From Actinostola sp. cb2023 (Eukaryota > Cnidaria > Anthozoa > Actiniaria > Actinostolidae), in NCBI GenBank assembly GCA_033675265.1, contig JAUJYZ010000630.1:1-64000 (forward strand): a stretch of 64,000 bases of DNA, given 5' to 3'. The notes below the pieces were generated by a model that worked only from the letters and a program-made list of their open reading frames with translations, was not told where the DNA came from and ran no database searches. Of this stretch, positions 1-17,470 are shown one piece after another (the first letter of the stretch is position 1; each line of letters opens with the position of its first letter). Position numbers and translations under genes: made by a program.

Positions 1-55
1 TACAATGCTCGAACCCCATACATGTACAATAACTTAAGCTTATATGACTATAAAA

Positions 56-167
56 CTTCAGAATACTCCGCAAACTAATTTGCATAACAATAGAATCTAT
101 TGTATTTTGCGTCGTTTTCAAAGAGTGCCGCTATAAGAGCTTGACTAGTTGCGGGGTATTCTGAAGC
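56..167. repeat. Foldback (MITE-like) element
   Basis: Inverted ends TTCAGAATACTCCGCAA and TTGCGGGGTATTCTGAA flank about 75 bp of unrelated sequence. No coding content. Confidence 0.6.
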
Positions 168-183
168 TATGCTTGATCGCCCA

Positions 184-552
184 GCGTATGCAAATCGATA
201 AAATCGATGACCGGAAATGCAATCGATAAATCGATATCAATCGATAAAATTAGTTAATTGATATCGATTGGTATCAGTCAATTGATAACCAATCGATAGG
301 TCACAAATTCTGTTGTCATCGATTGATATCGGGGCATCGATTGGCAGCTGTGGTGTTTGATTACTGCGAAGAAATTGAATTAGCACGCACCCCATAATGT
401 TGGAGCAGGAAATCATTGGTGTAAAAGGTCACAAATTTTCGGTTCATCGATTACCTATCGTTTTTCAAAATCAATCGATTAATTGATATCGATTGTTATC
501 GATTGATATCGATTTTAGTCGATCATCGATTTTATCGATTGCATATCATTGC
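184..552. repeat. ATCGAT-rich foldback element
   Basis: Ends TATGCAAATCGATAAAATCG and its near-complement around 505-545 form an inverted repeat. The whole element is made of short self-complementary ATCGAT / ATATCGAT / AATTGAT blocks, so it can fold in many registers. Confidence 0.6.
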
Positions 553-567
553 CGGGTTGATCGATAC

Positions 568-1538
568 GCCCGAGTTGATAGACGTATAAGTAATGGTAAT
601 AGAACTGAGTGGAGTGCAATTTGGTCTGAAATCATACGAGTGATTACAAAATTGTACGACCGCGTAGCTTGATTAAATCCTGCAGTCTGATTGGCTAAAA
701 ATGGTGCGATTAAATCATTAATTGCACTATTTTGGATCATTAATTGCACCAATTTTTTTATTTTTATATTTTCGCACAGAAACTCTAATTTTATTAAATT
801 CAAACGATTCTTCCTTAAAAGTAATTTGTAATTTAGAATGAAAGAGTTGTATTTTAGGCATCAAAATTATTCTTATTATTGCAACTTACCACCTAAATAT
901 AACGAGTGTATTTGAAAAGATTTCAAAATGAATATGATTAACCTAAAAATCCGAATAGCATTCATTGAATGGAATTGTTGTGGGTATAATATATTCAAAA
1001 CAATTTATTATTAAATTTTTTGCATTTGAAATTCAAAGTTGTATATTAAGTTATGTACCGTAGTAGTTATGAAAATATGCAATTTTAACTCTTTGCACAC
1101 GATCACTTAATTCCCAATATTGTAATAACATGTGTCAGCCTTGCCATGATTATAGCCATCAGTAGAAATGTATGTAAATTAGTTTTTGTGCTACGTACCA
1201 GCTGAGACAAATCATAATATAATAATATTTTTTCATCAAAACACTTTCGGCTGGAGAAATACAGTTTCTTTTTTTCACAAATTTAAAAGAACAATGCAAC
1301 TTGACACCATCCATGAAGCACTTAGCTATAAGTACCATGTATGCACTGTAGACTTTTTTATTATTATGAAAATCAATACTACTATACATTTGTATCATGG
1401 CCCGCGGAGCCAAGCTTAAAAGTGGTAGGGCTAAAATGTGTCTTCCATACAAGGATCGCAATGACGATACCATATTTTAAATTTCCTTAAAATTTTACTA
1501 CCTGTGGACAAAAAAAGTGATGGGGCTCCCACCATATC

Positions 1539-1539
<1 letters not shown>
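568..1539. other. AT-rich non-coding stretch
   Basis: No ORF with recognisable protein, no repeat of note. The missing first exon of the GST gene could lie here or upstream, but no LGYWDIRG-type coding segment was seen in any frame. Confidence 0.4.

Positions 1540-1609
<70 letters not shown>
1540..1609. repeat. 70-nt poly(C) tract
   Basis: An uninterrupted run of 70 C lies 117 bp upstream of the first recognised GST exon. The opposite strand is 70 G, a strong candidate for quadruplex formation and for length error in assembly. Confidence 0.95.
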
Positions 1610-1611
<2 letters not shown>

Positions 1612-1726
1612 TGCGGGCCGTGAGTATATTGATGATTTTAATCTGCTAAAACAATTTGCACTTGAGAACATGACATAAAGAATTCCTTACAGGTTTAAGA
1701 ATGTTCATTTTTGTGTGTTTAAATAG

Positions 1727-7844
<6,118 letters not shown>

Positions 7845-7939
7845 ATACAGTGACCTAGAATACACAATGTAGTATCAATAGCAGTCTAGCTATGAAGTAG
7901 ACAATAAAATATATGTGAAACGGCTTTGCTACACAAGCA

Positions 7940-8165
7940 GTATTCTGCCATTGAAAATCGTTATATTTTGGGCCATTTTTGAGCATTTTGCATGGGGTAT
8001 AGTCCACTGAAAATCGTCATTTTGGGCCATCTTTGCGCATTTTGCATGGGGTATAGTCCACTGAAAATCGTCATTTTGAGCCATTTTTGAGCGTTTTGGA
8101 TGAGCTATAGTCCACTGAAAATCGTCATTTTGAGCCATTTTTGAGCGTTTTGGATGGCTATAGTC
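7940..8165. repeat. 54-bp minisatellite, run 1
   Basis: About four units of the CATTTTGGGCCATTTTTGAG / ATTGAAAATCG type start 96 bp after the GST stop. The unit is 18 codons long without stops, so long meaningless frames arise. Confidence 0.9.
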
Positions 8166-9455
8166 CATGATTTTACCGTGTTTGAATAGGACTAACCCCA
8201 CCCAACCTACGTTTGTCACGTGACCCAATCAGTGTTTTGCTCAACTGGAATAGAGAGGGAACAATTCACGAATATATCAACAAGTTACGAGACATTGAAA
8301 ATAAAAACACCAGAAGAAATTAAAAGAAACAGAAAAATAGAAACAATTAAACTCTATCGAAATAAAAAACAGAATCGACAAGGAAAATAAAATAATTTAA
8401 AAATAAACTTAACCGCATTAAAAAAACTAAAAGAAGACAAAAATAATTAAAAATAAACTTTACCGAAGAAATAAAACACAGAATCTAAAAAAAAAAAAAA
8501 AAAGACTTCCGCCGGCCCGGGAATCGAACCCGCGCGCTACTTCGGTAATTTATGCAAAACACTAAAAATCGACCATACACCCAGACTTAAGTGCTGGGTC
8601 ACCGTATGTTACGTATAGGACGAAGATTTCGGCCTCATCCGCGCTATCGGGTAGTACACAATCAGCGAAGTAGTCAAAGAGGGAGGGAACAGTCGTATCC
8701 TAGTCCTAAATGACTGCCCCTTACCACATCAAGCTATCTGTACTTCCGATTGTTTTCGAGAGTAAATTTAGTAGTCTATCGTGTGACGGTTATTGTTATG
8801 GAAATTTATTGACTAACGTAGCGACCCGTGGATCGACTCTCCGTGGACTCCAACTTTTTTTTTCCGTTTTTTTTCTTGTCTTTTCTGTCGTTGCAAAATG
8901 ACGAGATCAATACATTGGTATATTTTGAGTTGTAAAGAACAAAATATTAAAAAAATAATATTTAATACAATATCAATAATTAATTAATGCAATATCGCAC
9001 ACAATTACTTGCTGAGGATATCATGCTGTGTTGACTTGCTATACAAGCATCAAGAGTTCCAGACTTCCGGTGCGCGCGCAATGCATTGTGAGATTATTAC
9101 AAAGGAAAAGTGAGCACCAAGTGAGCAAAAACATAGCTTGGCTCCCTGTGTCTAGAATTGGTGCTCACTTTTCCTTTGTAATAATCTCACAATGCATTGC
9201 GCGTGTACCGGAAGTCTGGAACTCTTGATGCTTGTATCGAACCGACCGGAAGTCAGAAAAGTGAGTCACACAAGTACCTGGTAATTAATTATACGCAACT
9301 CAGCCCATGAGCTGCTGGACTTTAATGAACTTTATATCTAGGTATATTTTTCTCTTTCTTCTTTCTTTCTAGGGCTACTGAACTCGCAGAAGAAATTGAT
9401 GCGTATTTTACAGGACTTGTACTATCCCATAATTTCTATTGTCATATATGGCTAT
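8166..9455. repeat. ~1.28-kb conserved block, copy 1
   Basis: Starts near TTTTACCGTGTTTGAATAGG and ends near TTCTATTGTCATATATGGC. It holds an A-rich segment, a B-box-like GAATCGAACCCGCG (pol III B box on the minus strand), a T-run and the 9041-9237 foldback element. It recurs at 11750-14440, 15010-17470 and 19030-20330. Short open frames starting TGACTGCCCCTTACC are shared by all copies, but stop differently and look like no known protein. Confidence 0.85.
9041..9237. repeat. ~197-bp foldback element, family C copy 1
   Basis: ATACAAGCATCAAGAGTTCC and its complement, with ~75-bp arms including GTGAGATTATTACAAAGGAA. Other copies: 14021-14218, 17074-17260, 19930-20129 (inside the repeated block) and an independent one at 44254-44446. 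Confidence 0.9.
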
Positions 9456-10050
9456 AGTCCATTATTGAAAATCTTGAATTTGGGCCATTTTTGAGCATTT
9501 TGCATGGGCTATATATAGGCCATTGAAAATCGTCATTTTGGGCCATTTTTGACCATTTTGTATGGGATATAGTCCACTGAAAATCGTTATATTTTGGGCC
9601 ATTTTTGACCATTTTGCATGGGCTATAGGCCATTGAAAATCGTCATTTTGGGCCATTTTTGAGCATTTTGCATGGGGAATAGACCACTAAAAATCGTCAT
9701 TTTGGGCCATCTTTGAACATTTTGCATGGGCTATATTTTGGGTCATTTTTGAGCATTTTGCATGGGCTATAGTCCACTGAAAATCGTCATTTTGGGCCAT
9801 CTTTGAGCATTTTGCATGGGGTATAGTCCACTGAAAATCGTCATTTTGGGCCATCTTTGAGCATTTTGCATGGGGTATAGTCCACTGAAAATCGTCATTT
9901 TGGGACATCTTTGAGCATTTTGCATGGGGTATAGTCCACTGAAAATCGTCATTTTGGCCCATTTTTGAGCATTTTGCATGGGCTATATATAGTCCATTGA
10001 AAATCGTCATTTTGGGCCATTTTTGAGCATTTTGCATGGGCTATAGGCCA
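9456..10050. repeat. 54-bp minisatellite, run 2
   Basis: About eleven units, with variants in the GGGCCATCTTTGAGC and TAGTCCACTG positions recurring in blocks. Interrupted on its right by the 10051-11029 element. Confidence 0.9.
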
Positions 10051-11029
10051 TTAGAATATAGTCATACTCACTCGACCAATCAGCGCCCAGCATTTGTGCG
10101 CTCTATATCTCATAAAGGAGCTTTATCAATGGATTCATTAGTATTCTCTATATAGAGAATACTAATAAAGCTTTGTTTTCTTTTGTTTCAAAGCCTTATT
10201 AGTATTCTCTATATAGGGAATACTAATGACTAACTTAGACAATACTAGAGCGCAAATATTATATCCGTGAAATCGTTAACTAAATAGTACTAATAAATAG
10301 CACCAAATGCTTTATCATTGTTGTCTACTTGTAAAATGTTAATTGGTACTAAATCTTAGCGCTTATTTCACGGATATAATATTTGCACTCTACATGAATA
10401 ACGTGTACTAAACTATATACAAGAAATATTATAATACAATCTTAGTTTAATCTTCAAATACTATTCAAATATTATTATATCATAATCCAATAAATCACAG
10501 TTATTTGGATTCGTTAAGCAGCTAGATCAATACATGAATACTGCGGATACAGAAATACAGATCATAACTATACTAAACACTAAAGAAACGTAGCGAGTCA
10601 CTTACTCTTCAAAATGAAATCACAAACGAGTTTCTCCATGTTCTACAAGAAGTGTAGATGTACGGATATTCATCATGCAGTCAAAGTTCTTCGTATATGA
10701 TTATTGCGATATATTAAATGTCCACATCGTGCTTGAGTTTTCTTTGGTGTTCATTATTTCTCTCGTTTTTCAATTTCGTCCGTTCTAACTGGTTTGAAAA
10801 AACTTTGAGATTTCTGCTCTTCATTTCCACAACAAATATCGGTATTTTCTAGCGTTGCAAGCTTCGTATTTAAAAGCCTCAAGCTTCGGATATTCATCTT
10901 CACTCCACTGAAGTCACACACAACTGAACAGATTTGCATAAGCGTATGTGCATTTGAAATCAGTATTCCTTTGGGAAAGCAACAGACATGCAGCCAAAGA
11001 ATACTCTCGTGAGTATGACTATATTCTAA
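10051..11029. repeat. 979-bp inverted-end element, copy 1
   Basis: Ends TTAGAATATAGTCATACTCA and complement. The interior contains a smaller foldback (about 10241-10396, GCAAATATTATATCCGTGAA ends) and TAGTATTCTCTATATAGAGA palindromes. A second copy in opposite orientation is at 15960-16980. Open frames of up to ~100 codons inside are unlike known transposases. Confidence 0.85.
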
Positions 11030-11032
11030 AAC

Positions 11033-11176
11033 GGTTAGAGAATAAACACTCGTGCTTTATGGAATTTAGAGCGCCTCGCATTGATAGAAGGGCCACTCGG
11101 CGCTACGCGCCTCGTGGCCTTCTATCTGCTGCTCGGAGCTCTAAATCCCATAAAGCACTCGCGTTATTCTCTAACC
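11033..11176. repeat. 144-bp foldback element, copy 1
   Basis: GGTTAGAGAATAA ends with arms including GATAGAAGGGCCACTCGGCG and a GCGCTACGCGCC centre. It sits next to the 979-bp element; the same pair occurs inverted at 15813-16980, so they moved or were copied together. Confidence 0.85.
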
Positions 11177-11204
11177 CTTACTTAAAAATCGCCATTTTTA
11201 TAGG

Positions 11205-11755
11205 CCATTGAAAATCTTGATTTTGGGCCATTTTTGACCATTTTGCATGGGATATAGTCCACTGAAAATCGTTATATTTTGGGCCATTTTTGACCATTTT
11301 GCATGGGTTATAGGCCATTGAAAATCGTCATTTTGGGCCATTTTTGAGCATTTTGCATGGGCTATAGTCCATTGAAAATCGTACTTATATTTTGGGCCAT
11401 TTTTGAGCATTTTGCATGCATGGGGTATAGTCCACTGAAAATCGTCATTTTGGGCCATCTTTGAACATTTCGCATGGGATATAGGCCACTGAAAATCGTC
11501 ATTTTGGGCCATCTTTGAGCATTTTGCATGGGGTATAGTCCACTGAAAATCGTCATTTTGGGCCATCTTTGAGCATTTTGCATGGGGTATAGTCCACTGA
11601 AAATCGTCATTTTGGCCCATTTGTGAGCATTTAGCATGGGCTGTAGGCCATTGAAAATCGTCATTTTGGGCCATTTTTGAGCGTTTTGGATGAACTATAG
11701 TCCACTGAAAATCGTCATTTTGAGCCATTTTTGAGCATTTTGGATGAGCTATAGT
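11205..11755. repeat. 54-bp minisatellite, run 3
   Basis: About ten units, one with a duplicated GCATGCATGG. Continues the array broken by the 10051-11176 insertions. Confidence 0.9.
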
Positions 11756-11904
11756 CCATGATTTTACCGTGTTTGAATAGGACTAAACCCACCCAACCTA
11801 CGTTTGTCACGTGACCCAATCAGTGTTTTGCTCAACTGGAATAGAGAGGGAACAATTCACGAATATATCAACAAGTTACGAGACATTGAAAATAAAAACA
11901 CCAG

Positions 11905-12051
11905 GGCCCGGTTGCACGAAAGGTGAATAGCGCTATCCACCGGATAAGTCCTATCCAACGGATAAAATTTATTGGATAACTGCATCAGTTTTATCCGTTG
12001 GATAAGACTTATCCGGTGGATAGCGCTATTCACCTTTCGTGCAACCGGGCC
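11905..12051. mobile_element. 147-bp hairpin MITE with CAG target duplication
   Basis: Ends GGCCCGGTTGCACGAAAGG and complement, arms ~66 nt. CAG at 11902-11904 and 12052-12054. The other block copies read AAAACACCAGAAGAAATT without it, so the site and 3-bp duplication are direct observations. Confidence 0.9.
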
Positions 12052-12230
12052 CAGAAGAAATTAAAAGAAACAGAAAAATAGAAACAATTAAACTCTATCG
12101 AAATAAAAAACAGAATCGACAAGGAAAATATAATAATTTAAAAATAAACTTTACCGCATTTAAAAAACTAAAAGAAGACAAAAATAATTAAACATAAACT
12201 TTACCGAAGAAATAAAACACATTATCCTAT

Positions 12231-12820
12231 ACATATTACATCTCAGCCAATCAGAGCTCACCATTTCTATGAAATACAGAGCGGTATTTCATAGATTTTT
12301 CTATGAAATACAGAGCGGTATTTCATAGTTTGTATTAGCCAATTAAAATGTTGTAAATTTTCCCGCTTTTTTCTTCCACTGGACGCGCTCGCGTCGTGTT
12401 GCAACATTTACCAATATTTGCATAAAAATTGTTTTTAATTTCGAAATCCAAACTCATTCAACGATTCAAAGCGTTATAAACATGGCTTCAAGTTCGAGAA
12501 ATAATTCAAATCTTCCTTCACTCTCAGAAGAAGCGTTAGAAAACAACAGTTGACACGACGAATTCGAAATTCATAGCATTTATTTCTACGAAACTCGAAA
12601 AGCTAAGTAGAAACGACTTGACAGTTTTAATTGTTGATGTAATATGTATAGGATAATATGGTTATTCCATGGTTTTCTATGGAATACGGGCTAAAATTTC
12701 ACTCAAAAATTATATTATTTTAGTATACAACTCGCCTAAAGGCTCGTTGTATACCAAATAATATAATTTTTTCGTGAAATATTCGCTCGTATTCCATAGA
12801 AAACCATGGAATAACCAATA
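12231..12820. mobile_element. 590-bp composite foldback insertion
   Basis: Two foldbacks in tandem: ATTATCCTATACATATTACA ends (12231-12655) and TTATTCCATGGTTTTCTATG ends (12660-12817). The empty site AAAACACAGAATCT is present in the other block copies. The same two elements are joined in reverse order near 7055. Confidence 0.8.
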
Positions 12821-13323
12821 AGAATCTAAAAAACAAAAAAAGACTTCCGCCGGCCCGTGAATCGAACCCGCGCGCTACTTCGGTAATTTATGCAAAACAC
12901 TAAAAATCGACCATACACCCAGACTTAAGTGCTGGGTCACCGTATGTTACGTATAGGACGAAGATTTCGGCCTCATCCGCGCTATCGGGTAGTACACAAT
13001 CGAATCAGCGAAGTAGTCAAAGAGGGAGGGAACAGTCGTATCCTAGTCCTAAATGACTGCCCCTTACCACATCAAGCTATCTGTACTTCCGATTGTTTTC
13101 GAGAGTAAATTTAGTAGTCTATCGTGTGACGGTTATTGTTATGGAAATTTATTGACTAACGTAGCGACCCGTGGATCGACTCTCCGTGGACTCCAACTTT
13201 TTTTTTTCCGTTTTTTTTCTTCTTGTCTTTTCTGTCGTTGCAAAATGACGAGATCAATACATTGGTATATTTTGAGTTGTAAAGAACAAAATATTAAAAA
13301 AATAATATTTAATACAATATCAA

Positions 13324-13829
13324 CAAGACGCTCTACTAGCGTGAACTTGGGCTTCTTAATAAAGCTGTTTTGATAGATTTTAAATGTGAAACCTAATAGT
13401 AGCTTGTATCATCATACAGAAGTAGTTTTAGCCTACATGTATTACTTGCAGAATTTAAGTCACTCGTTGCGTGACTCAATAGAGCATGCATACGTAATTA
13501 GCTTCAACACTCACACTCCTAGCTGACAGCTGCATTCGATTACCTTGCAAGAAACGATTTCACAAACTCAATAAAATTACGATCGAGTTCTTACTAAGCC
13601 ACAGACATCTGTTAGAAATACACTTTCAGACAGAATTGCAAGGCCAAAAAGTATTCTCTAGGATATTTGCATCCTTACTAAGCAGTATTAATGAACGACT
13701 CGACTGGCTCGAGCAAGGGAGCACGGCAAAATCCTTTTTGAATGCTGCTGGTGATTTGATTTATCGTTACGTACGTCTGCCATCTTGAATTTCGTTGATA
13801 AGCTGCTGACCACAACTTCTGTATACTCA

Positions 13830-13860
<31 letters not shown>

Positions 13861-13956
13861 GCGCATGTGCTATGGTGACCACTTGCAGGTTTGGCGGAGA
13901 AAAAGAATAACCGTCTGTAATCTTAAACTTGGGCATTCCACAGGAAGCCCAAGTAA
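13324..13956. mobile_element. ~630-bp GGGCTTCCTGTGG-family insertion, copy 1
   Basis: Left end has hairpin ACGCTCTACTAGCGT followed by GAACTTGGGCTTC. Right end is ACTTGGGCATTCCACAGGAA then GCCCAAGT, itself a hairpin. An empty site exists in the other block copies (TATCAATAATTAATT). A diverged copy lies at 28530-29154. Short frames inside are not recognisable. Confidence 0.8.
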
Positions 13957-14440
13957 TAATTAATTAATGCAATATCGCACACAATTACTTGCTGAGGATA
14001 TCATGCTGTGTTGACTTGCTATACAAGCATCAAGAGTTCCAGACTTCCGGTGCGCGCGAAATGCATTGTGAGATTATTACAAAGGAAAAGTGAGCACAAA
14101 GTGAGCAAAAACATAGCTTGGGCTCCCTGTGTCTAGAATTGGTGCTCACTTTTCCTTTGTAATAATCTCACAATGCATTGCGCGTGTACCGGAAGTCTGG
14201 AACTCTTGATGCTTGTATCGAACCGACCGGAAGTCAGAAAAGTGAGTCACACAAGTACCTGGTAATTAATTATACGCAACTCAGCCCATGAGCTGCTGGA
14301 CTTTAATGAACTTTATATCTAGGTATATTTTTCTCTTTCTTCTTTCTTTCTAGGGCTACTGAACTCGCAGAAGAAATTGATGCGTATTTTACAGGACTTG
14401 TACTATCCCATAATTTCTATTGTCATATATGGCTATAGTC

Positions 14441-15010
14441 CATTATTGAAAATCTTGAATTTGGGCCATTTTTGAGCATTTTGCATGGGCTATAGTCCAT
14501 TGAAAATCGTACTTATATTTTGGGCCATTTTTGAGCATTTTGCATGGGCTATAGGCCATTGAAAATCGCCATTTTTATAGGCCATTGAAAATCGTCATTT
14601 TGGGCCATTTTTGACCATTTTGCATGGGATATAGTCCACTGAAAATCGTTATATTTTGGGCCATTTTTGACCATTTTGCATGGGCTATAGGCCATTGAAA
14701 ATCGTACTTATATTTTGGGCCATTTTTGAGCATTTTGCATGGGGAATAGACCACTAAAAATCGTCATTTTGGGCCATCTTTGAACATTTTGCATGGGGTA
14801 TAGTCCACTGAAAATCGTCATTTTGGGCCATCTTTGAACATTTTGCATGGGTATAGGCCATTGAAAATCGTTATATTTTGGGCCATTTGTGAGCATTTAG
14901 CATGGACTATAGGCCATTGAAAATCGTCATTTTGGCCCATTTGTGAGCATTTAGCATGGGCTATAGGCCATTGAAAATCGTCATTTTGGGCCATTTTTGA
15001 GCATTTTGGA
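14441..15010. repeat. 54-bp minisatellite, run 4
   Basis: About ten units between block copies 2 and 3. Confidence 0.9.
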
Positions 15011-17470
15011 TGAGCTATAGTCCATGATTTTACCGTGTTTGAATAGGACTAAACCCACCCAACCTACGTTAGTCACGTGACCCAATCAGTGTTTTGCTCA
15101 ACTGGAATAGAGAGGGAACAATTCACGAATATATCAACAAGTTACGAGACATTGAAAATAAAAACATCAGAAGAAATTAAAAGAAACAGAAAAATAGAAA
15201 CAATTAAACTCTATCGAAATAAAAAACAGAATCGACAAGGAAAATATAATAATTTAAAAATAAACTTTACCGCATTTAAAAAACTAAAAGAAGACAAAAA
15301 CAATTAAAAATAAACTTTACCGAAGAAATAAAACACAGAATCTAAAAAAAAAAAAAGACTTCCGCCGGCCCGGGAATGGAACCCGCGCGCTACTTCGGTA
15401 ATTTATGCAAAACACTAAAAATCGACCATACACCCAGACTTAAGTGCTGGGTCACCGTATGTTACGTATAGGACGAAGATTTCGGCCTCATCCGCGCTAT
15501 CGGGTAGTACACAATCAGCGAAGTAGTCAAAGAGGGAGGGAACAGTCGTATCCTAGTCCTAAATGACTGCCCCTTACCACATCAAGCTATCTGTACTTCC
15601 GATTGTTTTCGAGAGTAAATTTAGTAGTCTATCGTGTGACGGTTATTGTTATGGAAATTTATTGACTAACGTAGCGACCCGTGGATCGACTCTCCGTGGA
15701 CTCCAACTTTTTTTTTTTTTCCGTTTTTTTTCTTCTTGTCTTTTCTTATGTTGCAAAATGACGAGATCAATACATTGGTATATTTTGAGTTGTAAAGAAC
15801 AAAATATGTAAGGGTTAGAGAATAACGCGAGTGCTTTATGGGATTTAGAGCTCCGAGCAGCAGATAGAAGGCCACGAGGCGCGTAGCGCCGAGTGGCCCT
15901 TCTATCAATGCGAGGCGCTCTAAATTCCATAAAGCACGAGTGTTTATTCTCTAACCGTTTTAGAATATAGTCATACTCACGAGAGTATTCTTTGGCTGCA
16001 TGTCTGTTGCTTTCCCAAAGGAATACTGATTTCAAATGCACATACGCTTATGCAAAGCTGTTCAGTTGTGTGTGACTTCAGTGGAGTGAAGATGAATATC
16101 CGAAGCTTGAGGTTTTTAAATACGAAGCTTGCAACGCTAGAAATTACCGGTATTGTTGTGGAAATGAAGAGCAGAAATCTCAAAGTTTCTTCAAACCAGT
16201 TAGAACGGACGGAATTGAAAAACGAGAGAAATAATGGACACCAAAGAAAACTCAAGCACGATGTTTTTAAAATACTATTGAAAGATTGGGCTAACTATAT
16301 CGCAATAATCATACGGAGAACTTGGATGACTGATGAATATCCGTACTAACATCTACACTTCTTGTAGAACATGGAGAAACTCGTTTGTGATTTCATTTTG
16401 AAGAGTAAGTGACTCGCTACGTTTCTTTAGTGTTTAGTGTAGTTATGATCTGTATTTCTGTATCCGCAGTATTCATGTATAGATCTAGCTGCTCAACGAA
16501 TCCAAATAACTGTGATTTATTGGATTATGATATAATAATTAATATTTGAATAGTATTTGAAGATTAAACTAAGATTGTATTATAATATTTCTTGTATATA
16601 GTTTAGTACACGTTATTCATGTAGAGTGCAAATATTATATCCGTGAAATAAGCGCTAACATTTAGTACTAATTAACATTTTACTAGTTTTACTACTAAGT
16701 AGACAGCAATGATAAAGCATTTGGTGCTATTTATTAGTACTATTTAGTTAGTTAGCTATTTCACGGATATAATATTTGCGCTCTAGTATTGTCTAAGTTA
16801 GTCATTAGTATTCCCTATATAGAGAATACTAATAAGGCTTTGAAACAAAAGAAAACAAAGCTTTATTAGTATTCTCTATATAGAGAATACTAATGAATCC
16901 ATTGTTAAAGCTCCTTTATGAGATATAGAGCGCACAAATGCTGGGCGCTGATTGGTCGAGTGAGTATGACTATATTCTAATAAACAAATAATATTTAATA
17001 CAATATCAATAATTAATTAATGCAATATCGCACACAATTACTTGCTGAGGATATCATGCTGTGTTGACTTGCTATACAAGCATCAAGAGTTCCAGACTTC
17101 CGGTGCGCGCGCAATGCATTGTGAGATTATTACAAAGGAAAAGTGAGCAAAAACATAGCTTGGGCTCCCTGTGTCTAGAATTGGTGCTCACTTTTCCTTT
17201 GTAATAATCTCACAATGCATTGCGCGTGTACCGGAAGTCTGGAACTCTTGATGCTTGTATCGAACCGACCGGAAGTCAGAAAAGTGAGTCACACAAGTAC
17301 CTTGTAATTAATTATACGCAACTCAGCCCATGAGCTGCTGGACTTTATGAACTTTATATCTAGGTATATTTTTCTCTTTCTTCTTTCTTTCTAGGGCTAC
17401 TGAACTCGCAGAAGAAATTGATGCGTATTTTACAGGACTTGTACTATCCCATAATTTCTATTGTCATATA
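15011..17470. repeat. ~1.28-kb conserved block, copy 3, with inverted composite insertion
   Basis: Interrupted at AAAATAT (about 15808) by the 144-bp foldback (15813-15956) and the ~1-kb element (15960-16980). Contains foldback 17074-17260. Confidence 0.85.
15960..16980. repeat. ~1-kb inverted-end element, copy 2
   Basis: Same family as 10051-11029, opposite orientation, highly similar. A 100-codon frame at 16050-16349 is not matched by an intact frame in copy 1, which argues against coding. Confidence 0.85.

Larger units (their letters stand above)
11756..14440. repeat. ~1.28-kb conserved block, copy 2, with three insertions
   Basis: Alignment by eye to copy 1 shows three insertions: 11905-12051, 12231-12820 and 13324-13956. 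Because copies 1, 3 and 4 are uninterrupted at these points, they give exact empty sites. Confidence 0.85.

Noticed and set aside
8505..8535. A complete tRNA gene
   Set aside because: Only a T-arm/B-box-like part is convincing. The acceptor stem does not pair and the A-box-to-B-box distance is about 120 nt.
8710..15811. Repeated frames beginning MTAPYHIKLSVLPIVFESKF
   Set aside because: Present in each block copy but ending at different T-run lengths and frames. No signal of protein selection could be shown by eye, so not called as genes.
16050..16349. 99-codon plus-strand frame inside the ~1-kb element
   Set aside because: Not preserved in the second copy (10754-10939 covers only part) and without recognisable domain; likely chance.
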